From: Amaurobius ferox
Taxonomy: Eukaryota; Arthropoda; Arachnida; Araneae; Amaurobiidae
Direction: 5' to 3'
DNA length: 64,000 nucleotides
NCBI GenBank assembly: GCA_951213105.1
Contig: OX578145.1
Span: 10,383,110 to 10,447,109 of the forward strand
Shown: one piece after another, positions 32,714 through 43,890 of the stretch
How the letters are laid out: the number at the start of each line of letters is the position of its first letter
How positions within the stretch are numbered: the first letter of the stretch is position 1
Translations under genes and position numbers: made by a program
Notes under the pieces: model-generated
Told to the model about the DNA's origin: nothing
What the model saw: the letters and a program-made list of their open reading frames with translations, nothing else
The model's database searches: none

Positions 32714-34072
32714 TTACATGTAGAAAATGAGTATTTGGTGAAGCCACTGTGCGCTACAATAAGTGCTTCTTTACGACATGCTATCGAATTAAACAGATTT
32801 TGAATTTGTACCTGAGGAAGAGCGTTCTAGATTGCTTCTACCCGAACCCAAAGTTCAGCTGCACTAGCTACGGGACGAGCTGTCATGAGTGAGACGCCGA
32901 CCAACGAAGTCCCAGACGTGTTCAATAGGTGACCTATCCGGTGAATAGACAGACCAAGGAAGAAGCTGTATCTATTGTGATGAAAAGAAGTCTTGAAGAT
33001 TCCTAGCAACATGCGGACGAGCGTTGTCCTGTTGAAATACAGCTCCATGAATACGTTGAAGGAAGGGTACGACTTGGAACTCTAAAACTTCTCTGATGTA
33101 TCCTCTTCTGTTGAGATTACCCACAATTCTTAGTAACTGAGATCGTCCAAGATACCCAATGGCGCTCCAGATCATCACGCTTGGCGTTCGTCCAGTATAA
33201 CGTTAGATAACGTACTCCGGAAGGTGGCGTTCACCACTATAGCATCTAATGTGGATGCGGCCATCTCAAACCCGAAATTAAAGCGGGATTCAGAGAAAAA
33301 GACAACTTGTTGCTAGTTGGCACGCCAATGTCTATGTTGATGAGCCCATTGCAGCCGCAGGCGTCGACGGTTTTGCGCCAGGGGAATCCTGTACAAAGGA
33401 ATTCTTGCAAGTAGTCCACGGTGCAGCAGAAGCCGACGAATTATTGGAGTAGACAATGACACACCTGTAGCAGTGCTCCAACGTTCTGCCAACTCTCGAG
33501 ATGAAGCTGTACGGTCGGTCCATCATTGCCATGCTGATGAGATGTCTATCATCCCGTGCTGGCTAACATCTTGTCATCCACTGCCGGATTTGCGACTCGT
33601 CCGGTTCTCTTCAGTCAACTGCTTCCACACTCGCATCACTCCGGCCACACAGAAAGCTACCATTAGCCTATGGGTTGGTCGTGTGGTCTGGGTTTTCTAC
33701 ACTCGCATCACTGTCATGGCATTGCGCTCCATACGAGCTGCTACTTCACGATAAGAAAATTCCCTTCACGAAGACCGATCATTCGCCCACGTTCAAACTC
33801 CGTAACTCTTTCATATGCCGCTTTCTGTCGTATAGAGACATAATAACTTCTTATGAAACGTTAACCGCTGCAGACAACCATAGACTATTTTCAACATCCT
33901 ACTTCACTTATACGGCTAAAACAGGAGTTCAGAATGCGCTGCTCAGTCCAAGCGTGCGTGGTGACTCTGAAATTCTAATCATTTACATAACACACCCTAA
34001 TTTGCATTTGCTGTAAGTTTCAGCTCAATCTCGTAATTCCTTCATAGTGTGGCAATTTTTACAAACGTGAGG
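32558..34072 (-). mobile_element. Tc1-like DNA transposon
   Basis: The ends are inverted: TATGTTTGTAAAAATTGCAA on the left, and the complement of TTGCCACACT-type sequence ending ACAAACGTGAG on the right, about 34 bp each with a few mismatches. The element is 1.5 kb, the usual size. It carries the transposase relic at 32760-33840. Confidence 0.75.
32760..33840 (-). pseudogene. Tc1-like transposase pseudogene
   Basis: Pieces in different minus-strand frames align in order to a Tc1 transposase. FERGRMIGLREGNF and ERNAMTVMRVW form the N-terminal HTH near 33800-33690. ESRFNFGFEMAA lies near 33280. GRSQLLRIVGNLNRRGYI and IFQQDNARPH-type (AVFQQDNARPHVARN, second catalytic Asp) lie at 33150-33010. 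YSPDRSPIEHVWDFVGRRL lies near 32960-32900. The Asp expected just before ESRF appears to be replaced, and there are at least two frameshifts. It is not functional. Confidence 0.8.
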
Positions 34073-34180
34073 TCAAAATAGAAAGGAAAGATATCAACTG
34101 CCGTATGTTCCATTTTCAGCAGCCTCGAATCTGAGAACTTTTTATCCGAGATCTCACACACACACAAAAAAAAATAATAA

Positions 34181-34211
<31 letters not shown>

Positions 34212-34337
34212 CATTAATGAATTGGAATCAACAAACATGTATTACGCCATATTTGAAACAAATTCGCATTCTAAATGTGTCTATCTCAAGTCATTCAAAC
34301 TGCAAGTCACTCAATTAGAATAGTTGGATTGCTGTAT

Positions 34338-34846
34338 ACAAGGTAGGATCAAAAAGTTCGGAGACTGTGCTGATATCTCCAACCCTGATTCGAGGAGAGG
34401 GGAACTATTTTACCGTGGCATAGAGGCACATCTGACGCAAGATGTGAAAGGGAAGAAGCTTTTCCAGACAATGCGTGTCAGTGAACTGTAGTCGTTCGCG
34501 TTCGTCGAAATTGGAAATGGTGTTTGAAGAACAACGTGAGAATATCAAATTTTGCCAGCGTTTGGGGAAATCGCAGACAGAAACATTGCACCTTTCCCCA
34601 AACGCTAGCAGAATTTGATATTCGCAAGTTGTTCTTCAAACACCATTTCCATTTTCTACGAATGCGAACGACTACAGTTCACTGATACGCATTGTCTGGG
34701 AAAACCCTGCACTGCGGATCTGCTTCTTCCTTTCCACATCTCAAGTCCCATGTCCCTCTACGCCACGGTAAAATAATCCCCCTCTCCTGCAATCAGGGTT
34801 GGAGATATTAGCACAGTCTCCGAACTTTTTTATCCTACCTTGTACA
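34338..34846. mobile_element. Palindromic mariner-like fragment
   Basis: Both ends read TACAAGGTAGGATCAAAAAG-like sequence followed by TTCGGAGACTGTGC, inverted. The two arms of about 235 bp are near-complete inverted copies meeting near 34595. Each arm holds the start of a mariner transposase. The plus arm reads MVFEEQRENIKFCQRLGKSQ from 34517. This is a head-to-head duplicated 5' end with no catalytic part. Confidence 0.7.
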
Positions 34847-34993
34847 TCCCTTTCATATCTTACCCGTTGTTGTTGTTGTTAAGACCCAAGCCGTCTGACC
34901 TACCAGAAAGGTGTAAGGTAACTGCATATCTTACCCGTTGTTGTTGTTGAGACCCAGACCGTCCGACCTACCAGAAAGGCATATCTTACCCGT

Positions 34994-35379
34994 TGTTGTT
35001 GTTGAGACCAGACCGTCTGACCTACCAGAAATTGTGTAAGGTAACCGTTTGGACGGCCGGGAAGTGCCACCCAATTTAGACCGGAACCCACTGGGGGAGG
35101 CATCCACAGGGACCGTACCCTCCTTCCCCTACCACCAACCTCTCGGAAGGACTTGTGGACTCACATGTTTAACATGATCGTACTCCGCATGAACAGTTTT
35201 GGCAGTTTTGGCAGCGTGAAAATCCAGCGCGCAAACCACCGGGCTACCACGCCCGAAAAATGCCAACAGCACGCGGTGTTCCCAGGTGGTCACCCACCCA
35301 AGTACTAACCGCGCCCGATGCTGCTGGACTTCGGTGATCTAACGAGAACCGGTGTTTTCAGCACGGTAAGGCCATTGGC
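34994..35379 (-). mobile_element. Chimeric 5S rRNA-SINE retrocopy
   Basis: Read on minus, a full-length 5S sequence (35379-35261) is followed by five T and then by the SINE. The SINE starts at its first base (CGGGCGTGGTAGCCC) and ends in (CAA)n near 34994. The target word flanks the whole unit, so it was inserted as one piece. The SINE part is the same family as 58709-58971. Confidence 0.8.
35261..35379 (-). rRNA. 5S rRNA-derived sequence (retropseudogene)
   Basis: About 119 nt match eukaryotic 5S rRNA end to end: GCCAATGGCC at the start, ACACCGGTTCTCGTTAGATC, GCATCGGGCGCGGTTAGTAC in the internal promoter, and GGGAACACCGCGTGCTGTTG at the end. A few substitutions (for example GTTAGA for GTCCGA and GTCCAGC for GTTAAGC) and its position in a retrocopy argue against a working gene. 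Confidence 0.85.
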
Positions 35380-35472
35380 ATGTATATCTTACCCGTTGAA
35401 ACCCAGACCGTCCGACCTACCAGAAAGGTGTAAGGTAACTGTTTGGACGGTCGGGAAGTATATCTTACCCGT

Positions 35473-36499
35473 GTAATATCTGCGGCAATCCTTATAAAAA
35501 TGTCGAACATGCGTGTAAGAATCGCGCAACACAAAACACTTAACTTTGTGGAACCGTGCAGCGTCCGCAATCTGTACTACACTATCTGGATGCCGGGGCG
35601 GGAAACGAGTCAATCCGGGGGGGGGGGGGATCCATTTAAAGAGGGCGCACCGCCCACTTGATGGATGCAGTTACAGTTAAAGAGGAGGGGGGTTAAAAAA
35701 AAATGAGAAGGAAAATTGAGTGGACAAAAAGAAAAAATAGAGATGTCAGAAATTCTTCGCCGTTGTTTCGAGATGACAGATAAGATGGGCCACGGCGGCT
35801 GTGAGCGTTGTAAACAACGTTTAGCGTTAGAAAGTCGTTTATTTTCGAAGCTTTGAGAGAATTTTTCTGCACATTGGGATATAGGAAATGTCTGCCTAGT
35901 GAGTTAATGACATTACTTTCAGAGACTTTTATTTTCGTTCGAATTTTGACTTTTTCTTTCTCCATTTTCGCCTGTTTTATTGTTATTTATACAACACTGG
36001 TTGAATTTAATTGAAAATGACGATTTTTCAAAATTTGGTAAACAGAGCACCCGATTGTCTGGATCCAGGTAATGCAAATAACGTTCGAAAGAATTTGAAG
36101 CGCTGCATTAACCTAGCGCCCATGCCAAACGAAGAACCTCTCTAAAAGACAGGTATTTGACATACCCTATCCCAAACAGTTCGATCCCTCTTTGCCTCCC
36201 ATGGACGCCAATATCCCACCCGTAAGCAAAAGGTTAAAGATTAACAAATTTTCATTTGTATGAAAACAATTACGAATTAGAGCTTTCTTGTAAGCTGATC
36301 TCACTGAAAAATTATACTTTATTGCTTAACTCGTTAGAGAAACAATGCGCTCCCTAGATAAAGTTTTTAATATCTTCAAAATGACGCGTGATAACTTCTA
36401 ATTTCTTTATTTTCATCTAAAACTATACTTGCAACGGTCTTTAAATGATAATATTTTTAAAAAATTAAGTAATTTACTAAAATTTATTTAAATTAACCG
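35473..36499. other. Intronic DNA, unassigned
   Basis: A G11 run lies at 35619-35629. No known gene or repeat family was recognised. Confidence 0.35.
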
Positions 36500-37165
36500 A
36501 CTCAACTCGACTTTCTCATGCCAGAATCCTTCTTTCAGTATTTTGATTCATTCATTTATTTTATTTTATTTCATTTTTTACAAATTTTACAAAAAAAATT
36601 TGAAAAATCGGTATTACGGGTCTTAATGATTAAAATTATAACGTGTAACCTTTCACTTCAAAGGGCTTGAAAACATCTCTCGATTGATATCATACTTGAC
36701 AATGTACCAATGAAAAGGGGGCTTTGTTCATGAAGGGGGGGGGGGGGAGGGGCTAATGACGTCACGAACAAAAAAATTGTATAGCGACTATTTTCCACAA
36801 CAATGATTGAAACTATTAAATCTCGTGATCACTGAACCATAAATAAACTCTTTTATGCATATTTATACCCGATTTTGTCCTATGCTGCCAAGTTTTTGCT
36901 CGAATTAAAAAAAATTCTATCAAGATTTTTTAACAACAAAGCCGTATATAAAGTTTTGTAAAAATCCATTAATATTTGTAGCCGCTATTATATGTACACA
37001 AGAAATCAACCGCATGCATACAAACAGACAGACATCACTCCAAATAGTGTAAACGTGTTCAGGAGGTCCTAAAACATATATTGACATCAAAATATCGAAT
37101 TCGAAAATTTTTGTGAAAACAATACTTTCTCTATACTAAATTGCATAGCATGAGAAAGTAGACAC
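36500..37165 (-). mobile_element. Family B element (B1)
   Basis: On plus it starts CTCAACTCGACTTTCTCATG and contains the G run (36736-36749). It ends with the hairpin CTTTCTCTATACTAAA...GCATGAGAAAG at 37124-37157. There is no coding sequence. Confidence 0.7.
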
Positions 37166-37880
37166 GAACATATAATGATACTTAATGAAATACTTAACTG
37201 TAATAAAATGGGATGCATAAGTATAACTGAAATGATTTACAAAATTTTGACTGTGTGTTTGATCGAAGTTGAACATTGTTGTATAAAGCGTAAAAAATCA
37301 AAATGATAAAATTGTTAACATATGTGTTTATCGTTACCGCTTCTTTTATATTTTTGGAGATGAATAAATTAACTCATCGACACAAAACATACTGTGAACT
37401 TCAGAAAATAAAAAAGCCTTTTAATAAAACATTTACGAACAGTAAAATAACACATTAAATCATTATGAAAAAATATATGAGTGCGATAAACTCCAATACT
37501 AAGATTGATTTTTTTTTTCTTTTTTAAATAAAAAGATTTTTTTTTTTAAAACTGCACAAATTCCAATTTCGTACTGCACAAATTGCGCGTTACTGCACAC
37601 ATACACACACACACATTTTTGTTTCCCAGTTCTCTGAAAAAGGGTGTGAAAATGCAGGACTTTTCTTACCCCAGTCGCTCTGCAAATGAAGGAGGGTGTC
37701 TCACGTTTACTGATTGACATAAGGGATTTGATCTGAATCGTTTGATTTATTTAGAGATACATCCTGCCCACAGGCACACATTTATTTAGAGATATATCCT
37801 GCATACATCATTGAAAAAATGGTTGAATCCTATTCGGAGATAATGCAGAGTCCACTTCAAAGATAAGAGCTTGCGATATC

Positions 37881-37952
37881 GTCCCAATAGTTCAACGAAA
37901 GAGCGTCGGCTGGTCAGTTCGGAGATCCAGGGTTCGATTCCCGGTTGGGGCA
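37881..37952 (+). tRNA. tRNA-like sequence, probably a pseudogene
   Basis: The 7-bp acceptor stem pairs (GTCCCAA with TTGGGGC, one G-T). The D arm is GTTC/GAGC, and the T arm has GGGTTCGATTCCC. The anticodon stem is poor, and its 8-base loop CTGGTCAG resembles an Asp type with an insertion. It lies 16 bases before a primer-binding-like site, so it may belong to a retroelement. Confidence 0.45.
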
Positions 37953-37968
37953 GCAAAGCTTTTTACAG

Positions 37969-37980
37969 TGGCGCCCGAAC
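37969..37980 (+). other. Primer-binding-site-like sequence
   Basis: TGGCGCCCGAAC follows TTTTTACA after one base. It matches the common LTR-element primer site complementary to the 3' end of tRNA-Lys. No downstream coding region supports it. Confidence 0.35.
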
Positions 37981-38370
37981 GAGTTAATCCTGTAGTAGTG
38001 CAAAGATGTCGGAAGTCTGAAAGTAACCCCAGTACAACTAGCACGGATTCAGTGGATTCGGAGATATGGAGCGCAGATTTCAAAGCAAGAGGATAACGAC
38101 CACGCAGGATACTCACCTGGGTAAAAATAGCAGGAGGTGGTCAATCAGATTCAGTTGCACGCCAACCTAACATTAGGGGGTGGAGAATGCAGAGTCCACC
38201 TCAAAGATAAGAGCTTGCAATATCGTCCCAATAGATCAACGGTAAAGCGTCGGCTGGCCAGTTTAATTCCGCAGCGAGGCGCTTTACAATATTCAAAACA
38301 AGCAAATTCACTTAAATCCAGAAGTATTACTTTTAATCTCCCACTTCAAATACTCTTACATATATGACAT

Positions 38371-39812
38371 ATAGGGTGTTTCAAAAACATTGCACGACTC
38401 AATATCTCGTGGACGATTCCAATTAATTAAAGTAAACTATCATCGTATCAAATGCGTGTCACCTTTCTGTGAAAAAGCGCGAAATGTGGCAAACGATTCA
38501 AATGCCCCAAAGACATCCTTCATTGAGATATCCTCCATTAAAGTTTTCGACAGATCGTTGGAGACTGTATAAAACTTTGCCATAAAAAATAAATACACGT
38601 GTAAGTTTTCAAACGGAAAAATTTTATCTAACGACATTCAATGTCATACAACCCCTAAAAACTGTGTTTGCGTGGAATCTTTCGGTCGAGTCAAAATGGT
38701 TTAAATCCTATAAATTTGACAATGTTTTACTATCTCATACTATGTGATATAGCATGGAGAAAGTATATATTCTTTCCGCGAAAATTTTCGAATTCGAGAT
38801 TTGGATGCCAACATATGTTTTAAGGACCTCCTGAACACGTATTGACTATCTTTGGAGTGATACCCGTTCTGTCCGTATGAGGCCGATTTTTTGTGTACAC
38901 GATAGCCATACATTTTAATGGACTTCCCCCCAAACTTCCGGCTTTGTTATCGAAAAAAATCTGGAACTAGATAAAAAAAAATTTAAATTCGAGCGAAAAC
39001 TTCGAAATGAATTCAAAAATTTTATTTTTCCAACATGGCAGCATAGGAAGCAATTGAAGATAATCGTGCATAAAATGGGTTATTTATGGCTCAATTATTT
39101 CAAAACTTTATAATTTCAATCATCGTTATGAAAAATAGTCACGATTCAATTTTTTTGTTCGTGACGCCATTAGCCCCTCACCTCGGGCGGGGGGGGGGGG
39201 GGGGGATACATTTTCAAGTACAGTATCAATGGAAATATTTTTTTCACGTCCTTTAATGAGAGGGATAACTTTCGACCTTCAACCTTCGACCTTCAAATTG
39301 TAATCCTTTGGACTCACGATACCGATTATTCAAATATTTTTTTGTAAAATTTGAAAAAAATAAATAAATAAAACTAATATAAGTTAACTACTCATTATTA
39401 ACTATTAAATATTAGTTACTAATATTTAGTAGTAGTTAACTATTAAATATTAGTTACTAATATAAGCTACTAATATAAGTTACTTCAAAATGGATTATGG
39501 TATGAAAAAGTCGAGTTGACCCACATTCCAATTAATTTACGGTCCATTTTGAATGTTAGGGAACCAGGTTTTATTTTTTTCCCGCCTCAAAAAATTTTAA
39601 AATAAATAAGGAACAATTTGCTAATGGGAGCTTCCTTTGAGAGGGCCCGTATGAAAAGTTAAATTTTGTGCGTTTTTATTAAAACGTATCACGTGACTAA
39701 AAGTGTCGTAGTCTGAAAATAGGTTTCATTTAAAACATTTCTTAAATTAGAGCCATGTGTCTGCCACCCATCGTTCAAGATTAGGTCGTGCAATATTTAT
39801 GAAACACTCTGT
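38371..39812. mobile_element. TIR element (mariner-type ends) holding a family B copy
   Basis: TAGGGTGTTTCAAAAACATT then GCACGAC on the left is matched, inverted, by GTCGTGCAAT and GAAACACTCTGTA on the right. Most of the 27 bases are identical and TA borders both ends. The interior contains family B (38722-39530). Confidence 0.6.
38722..39530 (+). mobile_element. Family B element (B2)
   Basis: The hairpin CTATCTCATACTATG...CATGGAGAAAG is followed by TTCGAATTCGAGATTTGG and CCTGAACACGTATTGAC. A G18 run lies at 39188-39205, and the far end is TATGAAAAAGTCGAGTTGAC. A stretch of TAGTTAACTA-type short repeats (39375-39480) is inserted near the end. Confidence 0.7.
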
Positions 39813-41357
39813 ATGGATATATTGTAAGGAAATTGAAATGTCAATTTATTTGCAATTGTGTTGAGCTGTGAGCTGAAAAACCCCAAAGTTTGGAGGCTGG
39901 GAAATATTTCTGGACGTAATGACATCGCATTGGAATTTTGATTTGTTTTGGATGGTTCTTCTCTTTCTTTATTTTTATATTACATTTATGAACCATCGAT
40001 ATAGACAACGAAAAAATAAATAAATAAATAAATATATTTTTATAAAATTATTAGAACAAATGACCCGTCGTCGCCCTGGTTCTAAATAACACCTGATACG
40101 TAAATAATTCTATTACAGATAATATCCATCCATTTCCGAAACGGTTGTTTTGAACAAAATTATTCCTGCGTTCCGTTGCCAATTGTACAATGCAATTTAA
40201 CAACTATACGTCACTGCTCTCCATAGCAAAACGCACACTTCCCCAGTTGTGACGTTATGATAACGAGAGAACTTTTCTGCCAGCACAACTTTTATAGACC
40301 CACTTTAAAATCCATTGAAAATTCAGTATATATATATATATTTTTTAAATTAACGGAATAATTTTTTATTAGAATAAAAATATCCTCTCCCTGCATTACA
40401 CAAACATATTCGTGCCCTGGACATTCATGCCAAAAATTAGTATCGTGTGTACCTTTAATTGGTCGATGCACTAAAATAAAAATCGAATGTCCTAAAATAC
40501 TTATATATCGATTTATTTCTAAACTTTTTTTTAAATAAACTTGGATTCTTATTTTAATTCAGCAATTAGAACATTTTTGCCTATGACCCCCCCCCCCCCT
40601 TCTCCAACACTAAAATAATAAATATATGAAAGCACCAATTGTCATTTGCACCAAATTTAAAATCCCTAGCTCAATAAATCTGGAGTTTAATAACATTTTG
40701 AACATAAAATTAAAACGAGGGGGGGGGGGGAATATTCCGTAAAAAATAATGCAGAAATTCAAATTTGCAATGTATTGTTGCACAGATTTCCCAAAAATGT
40801 TTTACTCAGAATAGTTACCCCCCCCCCCCCCTCCTCTCTCGATCCTTACTCTTAAATATGCTCATTCGAACCGGGGTCGAAGGTTGTAAATATTGTTTAC
40901 ATTGGCTAATTTTTAGCCAATTCAAATTAAGTTCTCTAACCAATTCATTTATGAATCTTATTACTCCATGGCACTACGATGAATGAAGCTCTTCTTCCAA
41001 TATCATAATGGTAAAAAATCCGTTTCATTTTTAAGAATACAAAATTTTGGTGATATACATACATATTTTAACTTTCCTCTGAACAAATTTCGACTCCTTT
41101 CAGAATACCGTGTGTTAACAAAAAGTAATAATCGATGGGAAAATGATCATATCATATCGGCATAAAACTTATATATCTATTGAGTAAAATATAAAAATTA
41201 GATGAAATTCCTTCTGATTTGCATAATTATGTCAAAAGTTATTTTTGACTTAATTTCGATAGCATTGTCCTCTAAAATAAGTAGTATTATTTATTTTACT
41301 ACAAGAAAGGTATAGAAAATTTATCTGATTGGAAGTTAAGTTTGAATCAAAAATTGT
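39813..41357. other. Intronic DNA, unassigned
   Basis: It holds C and G runs at 40587-40598, 40721-40731 and 40819-40832, and a short TA run at 40328-40341. No gene or known repeat was recognised. Confidence 0.4.
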
Positions 41358-42142
41358 AGAAAAACATGATGTGGGCAGCATACTTTCACTACATCAATGA
41401 TATTAATTTCCCCAAAGCGACAGAGATTATCAAATAAATTGAGCGTTATTCTCAAAAATATTGAATTTTCATCAATTTGACGTCATTACTGTTAATTAAA
41501 CGTTACTTTTGCTTACTTCACGTTCGCCAATTTGGCGACATTTTCAAACACCGCCACGTGAGCGATATTTCACAAAGTTCGTCGCCAAATTGTCTCTCAT
41601 GAATGGAATGAGCTAATCCACGGGAATGACATTAGTAAATTTGTTCCATAATATTGCATATGGAATATCAACGCATTTAATGATACTTCTTTTTTTTAAT
41701 GTTATGTAATTTTTTTACAAAATCATTTGAAAAATATGCAATATCTCGAGAACGGTTTATGTTTGCCTTCTAAAAAATTGTCAATCATTTTATAATTAAA
41801 CATTATGTATGAAATGACTATTTATTTTACATTACTGAAGATCCTGACTTTTTCATATATTTATTCAAAAATTGCGAGATCATCCAAACATTTGATAGTA
41901 TTTAAAATCAATAGAGTTTCAATGTTCTCAGATTGATCGCACCCAATTTCTTTCAAAACGCTTCATTCGCTCGTGAGATATCGCTTACGCAGACACACAC
42001 ACACACATTGCCTCAAAACCGTTCGATGCGAGTTCAAAGATGTTTGAGACGGACGTGCTCTTCCGTCGAAAACTCGAATTCGAATTTTGGACCCTTCACA
42101 ATACTTTTCTTATGCATTATACTATGTGTGTAAGGAAAGTAA
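41358..42142 (-). mobile_element. Family A element (A8), diverged
   Basis: It starts GATGTGGGCAGCATACTTTC and has CGCCAATTTGGCGAC at 41525. It ends with ACACACA, TTCGAATTTTGG and the hairpin at 42098-42139. Confidence 0.65.
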
Positions 42143-43074
42143 TAAAATCCGTTAATATACCTAATACCTTATTTTTACAAATCTTAAAAGGATGGATAAG
42201 TTGTTAACAAGATTAGTGATTGTCAATAGTCATTGTCAATAATATCCCTACAACAGTGGCGTACATGGCAATTTCTAATAAGAGTTACTGGGAATGATTA
42301 GTGGAACGAAAACAGATATATAACATTTATTTACAGCACTTTTATGGTTCTGGGAAATCTGATAAGGGGTATTAACACATCACTTTTGTGGTTCTTCTTC
42401 AAAACTTTCATGTGCACGTCACTGACCTATAGAGCATGGGCACGGGCGTCCATAAACAAGTTGCGTAGTAGAATGCGCAGAAGAGCATTATTTTTACCAT
42501 ACCTTGCAATGGTAAACGGACGATGATGGCCCATAAAAATTGAAACTAAACCCATTAAACGCTGAAATTTATCTGTGTGATGAACATAAGTTATTTAGAA
42601 TATTTGAATAACAGCAGATATTTAAAGATTTCACATGCTAAAGTGCACTTTAGGTGATTTTAAGTGAATGTACACTACTACTCATTTTTACCGTAGTCAC
42701 TCACTAGCGTTCTAAAGATGTATACATTGACTAGCCAATTCTACAATGTATATGCGAGCGAGAAGGGAAAGATACATGACGATTTTTCTTTAAAAAAAAT
42801 ACTCGTGTATGTATTTTCATTAAAGACAATATTTTATTTTCCGGTTAATTAAAAGATATTCATCAAAGAAGATAAATTTAGATATACCCTACTAAAATGA
42901 GAGATTAAGCGATTGTAAGTTTCTAAAGTAACCGTTTTTAATATACAGAAATAATGAAAATGTCCATACTGCCAAACGAACAAGTATTTTGTTTTGGAAA
43001 CGTAAGGGCAAAATGGTCCGGGTGACGTCACGTACCCATGCTCTATTGGCAAACAATGTATTCATTATTCTCAC
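42143..43074. other. Intron 2 next to exon 2
   Basis: It contains no recognised repeat family. 42400-42530 is slightly richer in GC. Being next to an exon and free of known repeats, it may hold splicing or regulatory signals. Confidence 0.3.
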
Positions 43075-43188
43075 CTTTATGGGGCATGGTGTAGGCTCCA
43101 AAGGCCGCAGCACCTCCTCCTGGCCGACCCACTATTGGCCACTCCAGTGAGGTGTCAGGCTGGGACGGAACGCACAAAATGTTGGCGG
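43075..43188 (-). CDS. toy: Pax6/toy coding exon 2 (pre-paired-domain leader, ends MPHKG)
   Basis: This 114-nt exon lies between a good acceptor (TTTTTTCTCACAG before 43188) and a good donor (AAAG|GTGAGAAT at 43075/43074). It encodes about 38 residues. They include ANILCVPSQPDTSLEWPIV, a Gly/Ala-rich stretch, and a final TMPHK plus the first base of a Gly codon. The G left over joins the GC that opens exon 3, giving MPHKG followed directly by HSGINQ. As I recall, many invertebrate Pax6 proteins have the same MPHKG ending just before the paired domain. The local base composition is clearly richer in GC than the flanking intron. Both splice phases fit their neighbours, which makes this exon well supported. 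Confidence 0.82.
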
Positions 43189-43350
43189 CTGTGAGAAAAA
43201 AAAGAACGCTATTAAATGACGAAAAAATGGAATGATACATAATAATAAGGGAACAAAAATACTTTATAGATTCAAACAATAAGTCAAGTTTAAGTTTATT
43301 ATCAAGTTCATTTTTGTTTAAAAAATAAGTAACTACAATGCATACATCTT

Positions 43351-43890
43351 ACAGGGTGAATACACTTTCCTTAAATAAAAATTTCAAGTACTTTTCAAAG
43401 ACTTTTAAAAGTACAGACAGACTTTACTGTACAGACTTACTGTACTTTTAACTGTATTTTACTGTACTTTCTACAGACTTTTCAAAGACTTTTAAAAGTA
43501 CTTTTAAAGACTTTCAAGTACTTTTCAAAGACCATGCCATTATTTTTCGAGGACATCATTTCTTTCGTATATTGAAGTTGTATTTCTGAAAGGAAAAATC
43601 ATAGCAAACTAACACTATTGTTTGATGTTGAAGCCGTTGATGTTGAAGTATTGTTTAGGAAAATTTCAGCGACAGCGTAATTATACTGGCGAAATTTCCA
43701 GAGAAAGCAGAACTTCTCAGAAAAAACACAATGCTGTGAATCTGCAGAACACTTTCAACCCTGCCTTTTTTCAAGTCCTTTCAAGGACCGAGCCAAGCAA
43801 ATGGGAATTTTCAGGTACTTTCAAGGCCTTGAAAATGCTAATCAAAAATTCAAGTACTTTCCCAATTTTCAAGCACCCGTATGCACCCTG
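43351..43890. mobile_element. Family D element (D2)
   Basis: The ends CAGGGTGAATACAC and GTATGCACCCTG match D1. The left part has an expanded array of ACTTTTCAAAGACTTT and TTTACTGTAC phrases (43380-43530). Confidence 0.75.

Larger units (their letters stand above)
34855..35472 (-). repeat. Cluster of SINE insertions at one repeated target
   Basis: The target word ATATCTTACCCGT occurs five times, at 34855, 34926, 34981, 35384 and 35460. Between successive copies lie four SINE pieces in the same (minus) orientation: tails of 58, 42 and 63 bp and one chimeric element of about 390 bp. Confidence 0.8.
37840..38265 (+). repeat. Direct repeats around a tRNA-like sequence and primer-binding-like site
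   Basis: ATGCAGAGTCCAC(T/C)TCAAAGATAAG and the tRNA-like start occur at 37845-37915 and again at 38187-38262. They may be pieces of two LTRs of a small retrotransposon. No gag or pol is present. Confidence 0.4.

Noticed and set aside
33531..33545. CTGATGA core word
   Set aside because: It lies in the Tc1 transposase relic without GAAA or matching stems, so it is a chance occurrence.
35261..35379. Functional 5S rRNA gene
   Set aside because: It lies inside a retro-inserted chimera with target duplications and carries substitutions in conserved positions.
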